Below are positions 1 to 5,600 of a stretch of 7,570 nucleotides of DNA, piece after piece. The notes beneath the pieces were generated by a model that worked only from the letters and a program-made list of their open reading frames with translations, did no database searches and was not told the origin of the DNA. The stretch's first letter is position 1. Each line of letters starts with the position of its first letter. The position numbers were made by a program, and so were the translations under genes. Source of the DNA: Gammaproteobacteria bacterium (lineage in GTDB: Bacteria > Pseudomonadota > Gammaproteobacteria > HK1); the NCBI GenBank assembly GCA_020444775.1, contig JAGRHX010001089.1:1-7570 (forward strand). Direction: 5' to 3'.

Positions 1-33
1 CAGGGATCGACCAGGGATCGACCAGAGATATCG
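1..33. repeat. Short tandem repeat, 11-bp unit, at the window edge
   Basis: The unit CAGGGATCGAC occurs twice without a gap (1-11 and 12-22). A degenerate third copy starts CAGAGAT at 23. The array touches the window edge, so more copies may lie upstream. It ends about 6 bases before the start codon of the DUF1841 gene and so covers its translation initiation region, which has only a weak Shine-Dalgarno (GAG at 33-35). It may be a slippage duplication. No function can be assigned. Confidence 0.75.
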
Positions 34-38
34 AGTCG

Positions 39-464
39 ATGTTCGAAGCCAATCGAGATCAGCTCCGCAACACCATCGTCAGCGCCTGGCAGCGTTACAG
101 GCAGAAGGCACCATTGCAGCCGTTGCAGCAACAGATCGCCCTCATCGTGGAGCGCCATCCCGAGTATCACCGGATGCTCGCGCAGCCGGACGCCGCGCAG
201 CGCGAGTTCCCGGTCGAGGACGGGCAGGTCAATCCCTTCCTGCACCTGGCGATGCATATTGCCATCGACGAGCAACGCAGCACCGATAGGCCGTTCGGCT
301 TCGCCAGCCTGTACGCGGAGCTGGCGTCGCGGGTTGGAGACGAGCACGAGCTGCAACATCGGATCATGGACGTTCTCGGCCAGATCATGTGGGAGGCCCA
401 GCGTGCCGGGCGACCCCCCGACCACGAGGCGTATCTGCGACAACTGCGTGAGCGGTTGGGCTGA
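39..464 (+). CDS. DUF1841 family protein
   Basis: This 141-residue protein matches what I remember of the DUF1841 family (PF08897), small uncharacterised proteins of beta- and gammaproteobacteria, and is close to the usual length. Recognisable family blocks are the N-terminal F..NRDQLR segment (residues 2-10), HPEYH (40-44), NPFLHLAMHIAI (65-76), DRP (83-85), and the C-terminal HRIMDVLGQIMWEAQR segment (107-122) followed by GRPPD (124-128). The histidines are well kept and could bind a ligand or metal, but that is not established. There is no signal peptide or membrane segment, so it is probably cytoplasmic and helical. The ATG at 39 fits the family N-terminus, although the ribosome binding site is weak. 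The gene ends 515 bp before the cyclase and is unlikely to share its function. Biochemical role unknown. Confidence 0.9.
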   Translation: MFEANRDQLRNTIVSAWQRYRQKAPLQPLQQQIALIVERHPEYHRMLAQPDAAQREFPVEDGQVNPFLHLAMHIAIDEQRSTDRPFGFASLYAELASRVGDEHELQHRIMDVLGQIMWEAQRAGRPPDHEAYLRQLRERLG

Positions 465-473
465 GCGGCTCGG

Positions 474-489
474 GCCGCCATCCGGCGGC
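474..489 (+). other. GC-only hairpin just after the DUF1841 stop
   Basis: Bases 474-479 (GCCGCC) pair perfectly with 484-489 (GGCGGC) around a four-base loop, starting 9 bases after the stop codon. The position suits transcription termination or mRNA 3'-end protection. No T-tract follows, so it is not a standard intrinsic terminator. A stem this short can arise by chance in GC-rich DNA. Confidence 0.3.
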
Positions 490-499
490 GCGTGCGCGG

Positions 500-525
500 C
501 TGGCATTGGACACTGGCATTGGACA
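500..525. repeat. Perfect 13-bp tandem duplication
   Basis: CTGGCATTGGACA occurs at 500-512 and again, directly abutting, at 513-525. It lies in noncoding DNA 36 bp after the DUF1841 stop. The spacing of its GG and GC dinucleotides does not fit a sigma-54 -24/-12 element. A recent slippage duplication, or a two-site binding region, are both possible. Confidence 0.85.
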
Positions 526-618
526 AGCGGGGGGCGGCCGACTCAATAATCGTCGCGTAGAGCCGACAAACCTCGATGAGCGCGGGCGACCGCAGGTGTG
601 CCCGTGCCCGGTTCATGC

Positions 619-639
619 GTGCCCGTGCTCTACGGGTGC
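619..639 (+). other. Small stem-loop in the intergenic region
   Basis: Bases 619-626 pair with 632-639 around a five-base loop. There are six Watson-Crick pairs (five of them contiguous next to the loop, CCCGT with ACGGG) and two G-U wobbles. The left arm is the second copy of a direct repeat (597-609 and 618-630, sharing GTGCCCGTGC). It is only moderately better than chance in this composition. Confidence 0.4.
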
Positions 640-644
640 ATTCG

Positions 645-680
645 AGCATCGACGAGCACCCGACGGCTCGACGAGATGCT
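645..680 (+). other. Two-helix stem-loop with internal loop
   Basis: AGCATC (645-650) pairs with GATGCT (675-680). Inside it, CGAGC (653-657) pairs with GCTCG (666-670) around an eight-base loop. The two helices are separated by an asymmetric internal loop (651-652 against 671-674). All eleven pairs are Watson-Crick. It sits immediately before the 14-bp duplication at 678. Possible RNA structure, function unknown. Confidence 0.45.
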
Positions 681-705
681 GTCGACTTGACGCTGTCGAC
701 CTGAA
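678..705. repeat. Near-perfect 14-bp tandem duplication
   Basis: GCTGTCGACTTGAC (678-691) is followed directly by GCTGTCGACCTGAA (692-705), differing at two positions. Each copy carries the palindrome GTCGAC. Two such sites one and a third helical turns apart could be a protein-binding pair, or simply a slippage duplication in noncoding DNA. Confidence 0.75.
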
Positions 706-785
706 GCAAGTGGTGATCCGGGCCTCGGGCGCGTCGTCGCGGAACATGCACACCCGTATCGTGTTCAGGAAGAGATTGGGGAAGC

Positions 786-841
786 GCTGATTCATTCCAC
801 CCCCGATTCCATCCTTCATTCCATCCGGGGAATGAATCAGC
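786..841 (+). promoter_or_regulatory. Leader hairpin 1 with three 12-bp repeats and alternative pairing
   Basis: GCTGATTCATTCC (786-798) is perfectly complementary to 829-841, giving a 13-bp stem. Within the region are three tandem 12-bp units (791-802, 803-814, 815-826) sharing the core ATTCCA. Because unit 3 repeats unit 1, the right arm can instead pair with TTCATTCC at 815-822 to make an 8-bp stem with a six-base loop. The long and short hairpins exclude each other, as in a switch-like leader. No T-run follows. Function is inferred only from structure and from its position upstream of the cyclase. Confidence 0.55.
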
Positions 842-850
842 ATCGGCAGG

Positions 851-918
851 CGAATATGTGAATCGTGCTTTGCTGCCGAGGTCAACGACCCGCGTCGTCG
901 ACTTCGGTGGCATATTCG
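851..918. repeat. 8-bp inverted repeat flanking leader hairpin 2
   Basis: CGAATATG (851-858) is the exact inverse complement of CATATTCG (911-918). The arms surround hairpin 2 and overlap its last two bases. AT-rich inverse half-sites stand out in this GC-rich DNA and could be operator half-sites or an additional competing stem. The 52-bp separation is long for one operator. Confidence 0.45.
871..912 (+). promoter_or_regulatory. Leader hairpin 2, 19-position stem
   Basis: Bases 871-889 pair with 894-912 around a four-base loop (890-893). There are 15 Watson-Crick pairs, three G-U wobbles (874/909, 875/908, 880/903) and one A-C mismatch (884/899). All three wobbles are pairs on the + transcript but would be mismatches on the opposite RNA, which mildly favours a role in RNA read in the direction of the cyclase. 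No T-tract follows it. It is the strongest stem in the intergenic region and lies 67 bp before the cyclase start codon. Confidence 0.6.
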
Positions 919-932
919 TGAAGTACCACACA

Positions 933-958
933 GGAAGCGCTGACCCATCAGCGTTTCC
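933..958 (+). promoter_or_regulatory. Leader hairpin 3 abutting the cyclase ribosome binding site
   Basis: Bases 933-942 pair with 949-958 with one G-U wobble (937/954). A943-T948 can add an eleventh pair, leaving a four-base loop. The stem ends three bases before the GGAGG at 962-966 that probably serves the GTG start at 980, so it could affect ribosome access. Its left arm, GGAAGCGCTGA (933-943), is an exact copy of 780-790 at the foot of hairpin 1. The right arm at 949-958 could therefore pair with either copy. Confidence 0.55.
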
Positions 959-961
959 CTC

Positions 962-966
962 GGAGG
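962..966 (+). promoter_or_regulatory. Ribosome binding site for the cyclase GTG start
   Basis: GGAGG lies 13 bases before the GTG at 980, longer than the usual 5-9 bases. It is the only good Shine-Dalgarno nearby and supports GTG 980 rather than a later ATG. The long spacing fits either a modest initiation rate or a start codon that differs slightly from the one chosen. Confidence 0.55.
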
Positions 967-979
967 CGCTGGCGCACAC

Positions 980-3241
980 GTGCTGCAACACTATTTCGAA
1001 AGGAACTGGCTGCGGATACTGCTCAGCTTGCTGATCCTGGGCCTGTTCCTGGCGCACGTCACCCAGCACAAGGAATTCGAGCTGATCACGCGGCTCGAGA
1101 ACATCGCCTACGACGCGCGTCTGTTGGCGACCATGCCACGCACGCACGACGATCGCATCGTCATCATCGACATCGACGAGAAGAGCCTGGCCGCGCAGGG
1201 CCGCTGGCCTTGGCCCCGCGACGTCATGGCCGATCTGGTGAATCGGATGTTCGACGAGTACGAGGTCGAGCTGCTGGCCTTCGACATCGTGTTCGCGGAG
1301 AAGGAGGAGAGCACCGGCATCCAGGTGCTCGCAGAGCTCGAGCAGGCCGGTCTCGGCCGTCATCCCGAGCTCGCGCAGCGCGCCGCGCAGCTGCAGACCG
1401 AGCTCGACCACGACCGGATATTCGCCGACAGCATCAAGGACCGTAAGGTGGTGCTGGGGTTCTTCTTCACCGGTGCCGACGAGTCCGGGGTGGCGCCGGC
1501 TGCCGGTGAGCTGCCTCGACCGACCTTCGTCAAGGGTCAGTTCACCGGACGCAACATCGACTTCAACGAGGGCGCCGGCTACGGCGCCAACCTCGCGATC
1601 CTCCAGGACAACGCCTACGCGGCCGGCCACTTCCTGTCCGAGCCCGACACCGATGGCATTCATCGGCGGGTGCCGATGATCTACGAGTACGATGGCAACT
1701 ACTACGAATCGCTGTCACTGGCCGTCGCGCGCACGGCGCTCGGCGTCGACCGGCTGGTGCCTGGTTTCCCTGCCGACTCGGTGCCGGGCGGGCGCTATTC
1801 GCACATGGAGTGGCTGGAGCTGGGGCCGATTCACATACCGGTGGACAAGAAGGTTCGCACGCTGGTGCCGTATCGAGGGCCGCAGGGCAGCTTCCCGTAC
1901 TATTCGGCCACCGACGTGCTACACGGCCGCGTCGACAAATCGCTGCTGATGGGCAAGATCGTGCTCGTCGGGACCACCGCCAAGGGACTGCTGGACCTGC
2001 GCGCGACCCCGGTAGCCCCGGACTTCCCGGGCGTCGAGGTGCACGCCAACCTGATCTCGGGGATCCTCTCGAAGAAGGGCGATCCGAACCGCAGCGTGAT
2101 TCTCGAGAATCCAGCCTACATGCAGGGCGCCGAGCTGCTGCTGCTGTTGCTGTGCGGGCTGGTCATGTCGTTCCTGTTGCCGGCGCTGAGTCCGATCATG
2201 GCCGCCGTTACCACGCTGGTGCTGCTGACTACGCTGGTCGGCACAAACATGGCCTTCTGGTTCGGCGATCGGCTGGTGGTGCCACTCGCGGCCAGCCTGC
2301 TCGCGGTGCTGACGCTGTTCCTGTTCAACATGTCCTATGGCTTCCTGGTCGAGGCACGTGGCAAACGCCAGCTCGCCAGCCAGTTCGGCCAGTACGTGCC
2401 GCCCGAGCTGGTCGAGGAGATGAGTGAGAACCCCGATGTCATCTCCATGGAGAGCCAGAACCGGGAGCTGACCGTGCTGTTCTCGGACGTGCGTGGCTTC
2501 ACCACCATCTCTGAAGGGCTCAATCCGCGTGAGCTGTCGCAGCTCATGAACGAGTATCTGACTCCGATGACGCGGGTCATCCATCACTACAGGGGCACCA
2601 TCGACAAGTACATGGGTGACGCGATCATGGCCTTCTGGGGTGCGCCGTTGCCTGATGACGACCACGCCCGACATGCGCTCGAGGCGTCGCTGGCCATGCT
2701 CGAGGAGCTGAAGGCCATCGGCGATCGTTTCGAGGCACGTGGCTGGCCGCGCATCCACATCGGCATCGGTCTCAACACCGGCAACATGAGCGTCGGCAAC
2801 ATGGGCTCCGAGTTCCGGCGTGCCTACACGGTGATGGGCGACGCGGTCAATCTGGGCTCGCGTCTGGAGGGGCTGACCAAGAACTACGGCATCGAGCTGG
2901 TTGTCAGCGAGACCACGGCCATGGCCGTGCCCGAATACGTCTATCGCGAGATTGATCGAGTGCGGGTCAAGGGCAAGGAAGAGCCGGTGACGATCTACGA
3001 ACCGATGTGCAAACGCAAGGAGATCACCCGGGCCGAGCGTTCCGAGCTCAAGCTCTATCGTGAGGCGCTCAAGCTGTACCGGGCGCAGAACTGGGATAGC
3101 GCCGAGATCCAGTTCCTCAATCTGCATCGGGCCAATCCCACCCGGGAACTGTATCGACTGTACGCCGAGCGGGTGGCAATCTATCGTCAGGATCCGCCCG
3201 GCGCCGGCTGGGATGGGGTCTTCACCTACCAGACCAAATAA
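980..3241 (+). CDS. CHASE2-domain class III adenylate cyclase, membrane-anchored
   Basis: This 753-residue protein makes 3',5'-cAMP from ATP. An N-terminal membrane helix (about 10-27) is followed by a CHASE2 sensor region (about 30-370, presumably periplasmic), then three membrane helices (about 384-400, 406-427, 432-453), the linker block FGQYVPPELV, and a cytoplasmic cyclase domain (about 495-655). Metal-binding aspartates D503 (FSDVRGF) and D547 (DKYMGDA), adenine-selecting K543 with T617 (YTVMGD), and transition-state N624 and R628 are all present. The K/T pair places it in class IIIb and predicts ATP rather than GTP. The C-terminal tail (about 665-753) is helical. The GTG start gives a proper first membrane helix and follows GGAGG at 962. 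The leader has three hairpins. The gap to the next gene is 51 bp and contains only a 5-bp stem (3245-3260). The CHASE2 ligand is unknown. Confidence 0.93.
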   Translation: MLQHYFERNWLRILLSLLILGLFLAHVTQHKEFELITRLENIAYDARLLATMPRTHDDRIVIIDIDEKSLAAQGRWPWPRDVMADLVNRMFDEYEVELLAFDIVFAEKEESTGIQVLAELEQAGLGRHPELAQRAAQLQTELDHDRIFADSIKDRKVVLGFFFTGADESGVAPAAGELPRPTFVKGQFTGRNIDFNEGAGYGANLAILQDNAYAAGHFLSEPDTDGIHRRVPMIYEYDGNYYESLSLAVARTALGVDRLVPGFPADSVPGGRYSHMEWLELGPIHIPVDKKVRTLVPYRGPQGSFPYYSATDVLHGRVDKSLLMGKIVLVGTTAKGLLDLRATPVAPDFPGVEVHANLISGILSKKGDPNRSVILENPAYMQGAELLLLLLCGLVMSFLLPALSPIMAAVTTLVLLTTLVGTNMAFWFGDRLVVPLAASLLAVLTLFLFNMSYGFLVEARGKRQLASQFGQYVPPELVEEMSENPDVISMESQNRELTVLFSDVRGFTTISEGLNPRELSQLMNEYLTPMTRVIHHYRGTIDKYMGDAIMAFWGAPLPDDDHARHALEASLAMLEELKAIGDRFEARGWPRIHIGIGLNTGNMSVGNMGSEFRRAYTVMGDAVNLGSRLEGLTKNYGIELVVSETTAMAVPEYVYREIDRVRVKGKEEPVTIYEPMCKRKEITRAERSELKLYREALKLYRAQNWDSAEIQFLNLHRANPTRELYRLYAERVAIYRQDPPGAGWDGVFTYQTK

Positions 3242-3278
3242 TCCCGCTCGGCTGGGAGCGCTCGCCGCCGGTTCGAAC

Positions 3279-3285
3279 GGGGGAG
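3279..3285 (+). promoter_or_regulatory. Ribosome binding site of the monooxygenase gene
   Basis: GGGGGAG lies seven bases before the ATG at 3293. The strong match and ideal spacing decide this start. It also places a Rossmann fold beginning near residue 23, as expected for the family. Confidence 0.7.
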
Positions 3286-3292
3286 TGCACGC

Positions 3293-4948
3293 ATGTCAGT
3301 TCACCTGGCTTCCAGCGGTGCCGGCGGGAATCGCGCTGGCGACGACACGCGGCCCGTCGACGCGATCATCATCGGCGCCGGTATCTCCGGTCTCTATCAG
3401 CTGTATCGATTGCGCGAGCTGGGTCTTACGGTGCGGGTCTTCGAGGCCGGAGGAGACGTCGGTGGCACCTGGTACTGGAATCGCTATCCGGGCGCGCGCT
3501 TCGATTCGGAGAGCTACAGCTACGGCTACTCGTTCTCCAAGCAGCTGCTGAAGGACTGGTCCTGGAGCGAGCACTTCGCGGCTCAGCCGGAGACACTGCG
3601 CTATGTGAAGCACGTCGCCGAGCGTTTCGATCTGCGCGCGCACATCGAGTTCGACAGTCGTGTGGTCGCAGCCAGTCACCATGCCGGAGCCCGGCTCTGG
3701 GAGGTGACGTTGGCCGATGGCCGCCGCGCCCGCGCACGTTTCCTGATAACTGCCATAGGCGTGCTCTCGGCGCCGGTGATGCCGGCGATAGACGGGCTGG
3801 ATTCGTTTGCCGGCGAGGCCTGGCATACCGCCAGCTGGCCACATCATCCGGTGGAGTTCGCCGGCAAGCGGGTCGCCGTGATCGGTACCGGTGCCACCGG
3901 GGTGCAGGTCATCCAGGAGGTGGCGAAGCGCGCCGCCGAGCTGTACGTGTTCCAGCGCACCCCGAACTGGTGCGCGCCCCTGCACAACCGGCCGATCACG
4001 GCCGAGGAGCAGCAACGCATCAAGTCCGGCTACGACGAGATCTTCGCACGCTGTCGCAGCTCACACGGCGGTTTCATCCACAACGCCGATCCGCGTTACG
4101 CGATGCAGGTCAGTGCGAAGGAGCGTGAAGCCTTCTACGAGGCGCTCTACGCGGCGCCGGGCTTCGGCATCTGGATGGGCAATTTCCGCGATATCTTCAC
4201 CGACCCACGCGCCAACGCCACGATCAGCGACTTCGTCGCGAACAAGATAAGACAGCGGGTCGATGATCCGTTGCTGGCGGAGAAGCTGATTCCGACCAAT
4301 CACGGCTTCGGCACCCGGCGGGTGCCGTTGGAGACCGGCTACTACGAGGTCTACAACCAGGACAACGTGCATCTGGTCGACCTGCGCGAGACGCCGATCG
4401 AACGTATCACGCCGGACGGCGTTCGCACCGTCGATGCGGATCACGCGTTCGACATGATCATCTACGCGACCGGCTTCGACGCGGTGACCGGCGCCTTCGA
4501 TCGCATCGACATTCGTGGCCGGGACGGCCAGCTCTTGCGGGACAAGTGGCGTGATGGGCCACGCACCTATCTGGGGCTGCAGGTCGCGGGCTTTCCAAAT
4601 CTGTTCACGCTGGTGGGGCCGCACAATGCGGCGACCTTCTGCAATATCCCGCGTTGTATCGAGCAGAACGTCGAGTGGGTGACGGATCTGATCGCCTACA
4701 TGCGGCAGCGCGGGTTGACCCGGGTCGAGGCCAGTGATGCCGCGGAGCGAGACTGGACCGGGCACGTCCTGGAAACCGCCGAGAAGTTGCTCTTCACCCG
4801 CGTCGACTCCTGGTTCATGGGGATCAATCGAAATCTGCCCGGGCACGATCGGCGCACCTTCTTGCTGTATGCGGGTGGTGCACCACGCTATCGAGAGATA
4901 TGCGACGATGTCGCGGCCAACGACTACCAGGGCTTCGTGCTCGGCTGA
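3293..4948 (+). CDS. Type I Baeyer-Villiger monooxygenase (FAD, NADPH)
   Basis: This 551-residue flavoenzyme should use NADPH and O2 to insert oxygen beside a ketone, giving an ester or lactone. Its length is typical (cyclohexanone, phenylacetone and steroid monooxygenases are about 540-550). An FAD Rossmann motif G28-A-G30-I-S-G33 is followed by the family block GGTWYWNRYPGARFD (57-71, with active-site D71). The diagnostic FxGxxxHxxxWP fingerprint matches exactly at 172-183, and a second nucleotide-binding motif GTGATG is at 198-203. R343, in GTRRVPLETGYYEVYN, aligns with the catalytic arginine that stabilises the peroxyflavin (R337 of phenylacetone monooxygenase, from memory). ATGFD is at 392-396. 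No export signal, so cytoplasmic. It is the first of four co-directional metabolic genes. The fingerprint rules out an ordinary flavin monooxygenase or N-hydroxylase. Substrate not predictable. Confidence 0.95.
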   Translation: MSVHLASSGAGGNRAGDDTRPVDAIIIGAGISGLYQLYRLRELGLTVRVFEAGGDVGGTWYWNRYPGARFDSESYSYGYSFSKQLLKDWSWSEHFAAQPETLRYVKHVAERFDLRAHIEFDSRVVAASHHAGARLWEVTLADGRRARARFLITAIGVLSAPVMPAIDGLDSFAGEAWHTASWPHHPVEFAGKRVAVIGTGATGVQVIQEVAKRAAELYVFQRTPNWCAPLHNRPITAEEQQRIKSGYDEIFARCRSSHGGFIHNADPRYAMQVSAKEREAFYEALYAAPGFGIWMGNFRDIFTDPRANATISDFVANKIRQRVDDPLLAEKLIPTNHGFGTRRVPLETGYYEVYNQDNVHLVDLRETPIERITPDGVRTVDADHAFDMIIYATGFDAVTGAFDRIDIRGRDGQLLRDKWRDGPRTYLGLQVAGFPNLFTLVGPHNAATFCNIPRCIEQNVEWVTDLIAYMRQRGLTRVEASDAAERDWTGHVLETAEKLLFTRVDSWFMGINRNLPGHDRRTFLLYAGGAPRYREICDDVAANDYQGFVLG

Positions 4949-4996
4949 GCGCACCGCGCGACCTCCGCCCTCGATGATTACCGCGCTACGTCCACC

Positions 4997-5002
4997 AGGA
5001 GA
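4997..5002 (+). promoter_or_regulatory. Ribosome binding site of the MaoC-like gene
   Basis: AGGAGA lies five bases before the ATG at 5008 and supports that start over the second ATG four codons later. The rest of the 59-bp gap shows no repeat, hairpin or promoter that I can support. Confidence 0.65.
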
Positions 5003-5007
5003 CCAAG

Positions 5008-5490
5008 ATGACAGCGAAGATGAAGACCGTGGGGCTCGGCATGTGCTGGGAAGAGCTCGAGGTGGGGACCCGCTTCAAGACCATCGGTCGAACCATCACC
5101 GAGGCCGACCTGGTTGGCTTCATCAACTGCACCGGCATGACCGAGGTGCTGTTCACCGACGTGCCCTATGCCGAGGAGCATTCGCCGATGCAGGGGCGAG
5201 TCGTTCCCGGCGCGCTTGCCTACACGTTGGCCGAGGGGCTGTTGGTGCAATCGACCATGCAGCATACCGGGCTCGCCTTCCTGCACATGGAGTTCCATGT
5301 CCGCGGTCCGACCTTCGTCGGCGATACCATCCACGTCGAGGTCGAGGTGCTGGAATCGCGCGCCACTTCCAAGGGACGCGGTCTGGTTCGGACCCGAAAT
5401 CTGATCGTCAACCAAGACGGCAACACGGTGATCGAGTACACGCCGCTACGCATGGTCGCCGGACGCGAACGGCGGGACGCGACCGCCTGA
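5008..5490 (+). CDS. MaoC-like hot-dog protein with altered catalytic motif
   Basis: This 160-residue protein has the layout of a single hot-dog MaoC domain. An N-terminal segment with TRFKTIGRTITEADLVGF (21-38) leads into the central helix, then GRVVPGALAYTLAEGLL (63-79), and a beta-sheet half with F-x-V-R-G-P-T-F-V-G-D-T (96-107), the usual partner of an R-specific enoyl-CoA hydratase. The hydratase signature TGDxNPxH, with catalytic D, N and H, aligns here with TGMTEVLF (42-49), giving M44, E46 and F49. The usual H of AHG is P67. It may therefore not be a classical (R)-3-hydroxyacyl-CoA dehydratase. Diverged MaoC relatives with such replacements exist, to my memory. Cytoplasmic. It sits between the monooxygenase (59-bp gap) and the NodB-like gene (110-bp gap) and probably acts on an acyl-CoA or similar intermediate. 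Thioesterase-type or binding roles are possible. Confidence 0.85.
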   Translation: MTAKMKTVGLGMCWEELEVGTRFKTIGRTITEADLVGFINCTGMTEVLFTDVPYAEEHSPMQGRVVPGALAYTLAEGLLVQSTMQHTGLAFLHMEFHVRGPTFVGDTIHVEVEVLESRATSKGRGLVRTRNLIVNQDGNTVIEYTPLRMVAGRERRDATA

Positions 5491-5505
5491 AGAACGCCTG
5501 AAGAT
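5484..5505. repeat. Tandem 10-bp repeat across the MaoC-like stop codon
   Basis: CGCCTGAAGA occurs at 5484-5493 and 5495-5504, a period of 11 bp. The first copy includes the stop codon (5488-5490), so the second looks like a duplication of the gene end. It resembles the other short duplications in this window's noncoding DNA. Confidence 0.7.
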
Positions 5506-5525
5506 CGTCTGCAGTTTGCTGGTGA

Positions 5526-5555
5526 CCGGCTCCAGGGCTCGATGTCCGGGGCCGG
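5526..5555 (+). other. Intergenic stem-loop between MaoC-like and NodB-like genes
   Basis: CCGGCTCC (5526-5533) pairs with 5548-5555, all Watson-Crick except one U-G wobble (5531/5550), around a 14-base loop. No T-run follows, so transcription probably continues into the next gene. It may modulate relative expression or mRNA stability. Chance is not excluded at this GC content. Confidence 0.35.
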
Positions 5556-5587
5556 GTACGCGTGCGCAGCTGACCGTGCCCTTGAAC

Positions 5588-5595
5588 GAGGAGAG
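5588..5595 (+). promoter_or_regulatory. Ribosome binding site of the NodB-like gene
   Basis: The purine run GAGGAGAG ends five bases before the ATG at 5601. It supports that start, which gives the short N-terminus expected before the first beta-strand of the domain. Confidence 0.65.
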
Positions 5596-5600
5596 CGCTG

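Larger units (their letters stand above)
465..979. other. 515-bp intergenic region without a supported gene
   Basis: No reading frame here looks like a real protein. The possible frames have skewed, low-complexity composition and no family resemblance. The region instead holds perfect and near-perfect short tandem repeats (500-525, 678-705, 791-826) and a series of stem-loops (474-489, 619-639, 645-680, 786-841, 871-912, 933-958). I found no tRNA, no convincing sigma-70 -35/-10 pair and no intrinsic terminator with a T-run. The cyclase promoter presumably lies here, but I cannot place it. A small structured RNA is possible but unproven. Confidence 0.6.

Noticed and set aside
500..525. Sigma-54 promoter suggested by the repeated TGGCA words
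   Set aside because: The required GG-to-GC spacing of the -24/-12 elements is not met and no TTGCA-like -12 element is present.
506..790. 94-codon + strand frame in the intergenic region
   Set aside because: No good ribosome binding site, Cys/Arg-rich with no family resemblance, and its sequence is made of tandem repeats and stem arms, so noncoding structure explains it better.
780..943. Possible small mobile element between the two GGAAGCGCTGA copies
   Set aside because: An 11-bp direct repeat could be a target duplication, but the interior ends have no terminal inverted repeats and no known element signature is seen.
167..1663. Long open frame on the minus strand (498 codons) opposite DUF1841, the intergenic region and the cyclase start
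   Set aside because: It lies antisense to two well-supported genes, has low-complexity composition typical of the shadow frame of GC-rich coding DNA, and resembles no family. Its G-W-N repeats are just the 12-bp repeats of 791-826 read backwards.
1919..3127. 402-codon open frame on the minus strand opposite the cyclase
   Set aside because: It is entirely antisense to the conserved membrane and catalytic regions of the cyclase, rich in Q, H and R, and without any recognisable domain.
5526..5555. Intrinsic terminator splitting the operon
   Set aside because: The stem is followed by GC-rich sequence and not by a T-run, and the next gene keeps the same direction with a strong ribosome binding site.
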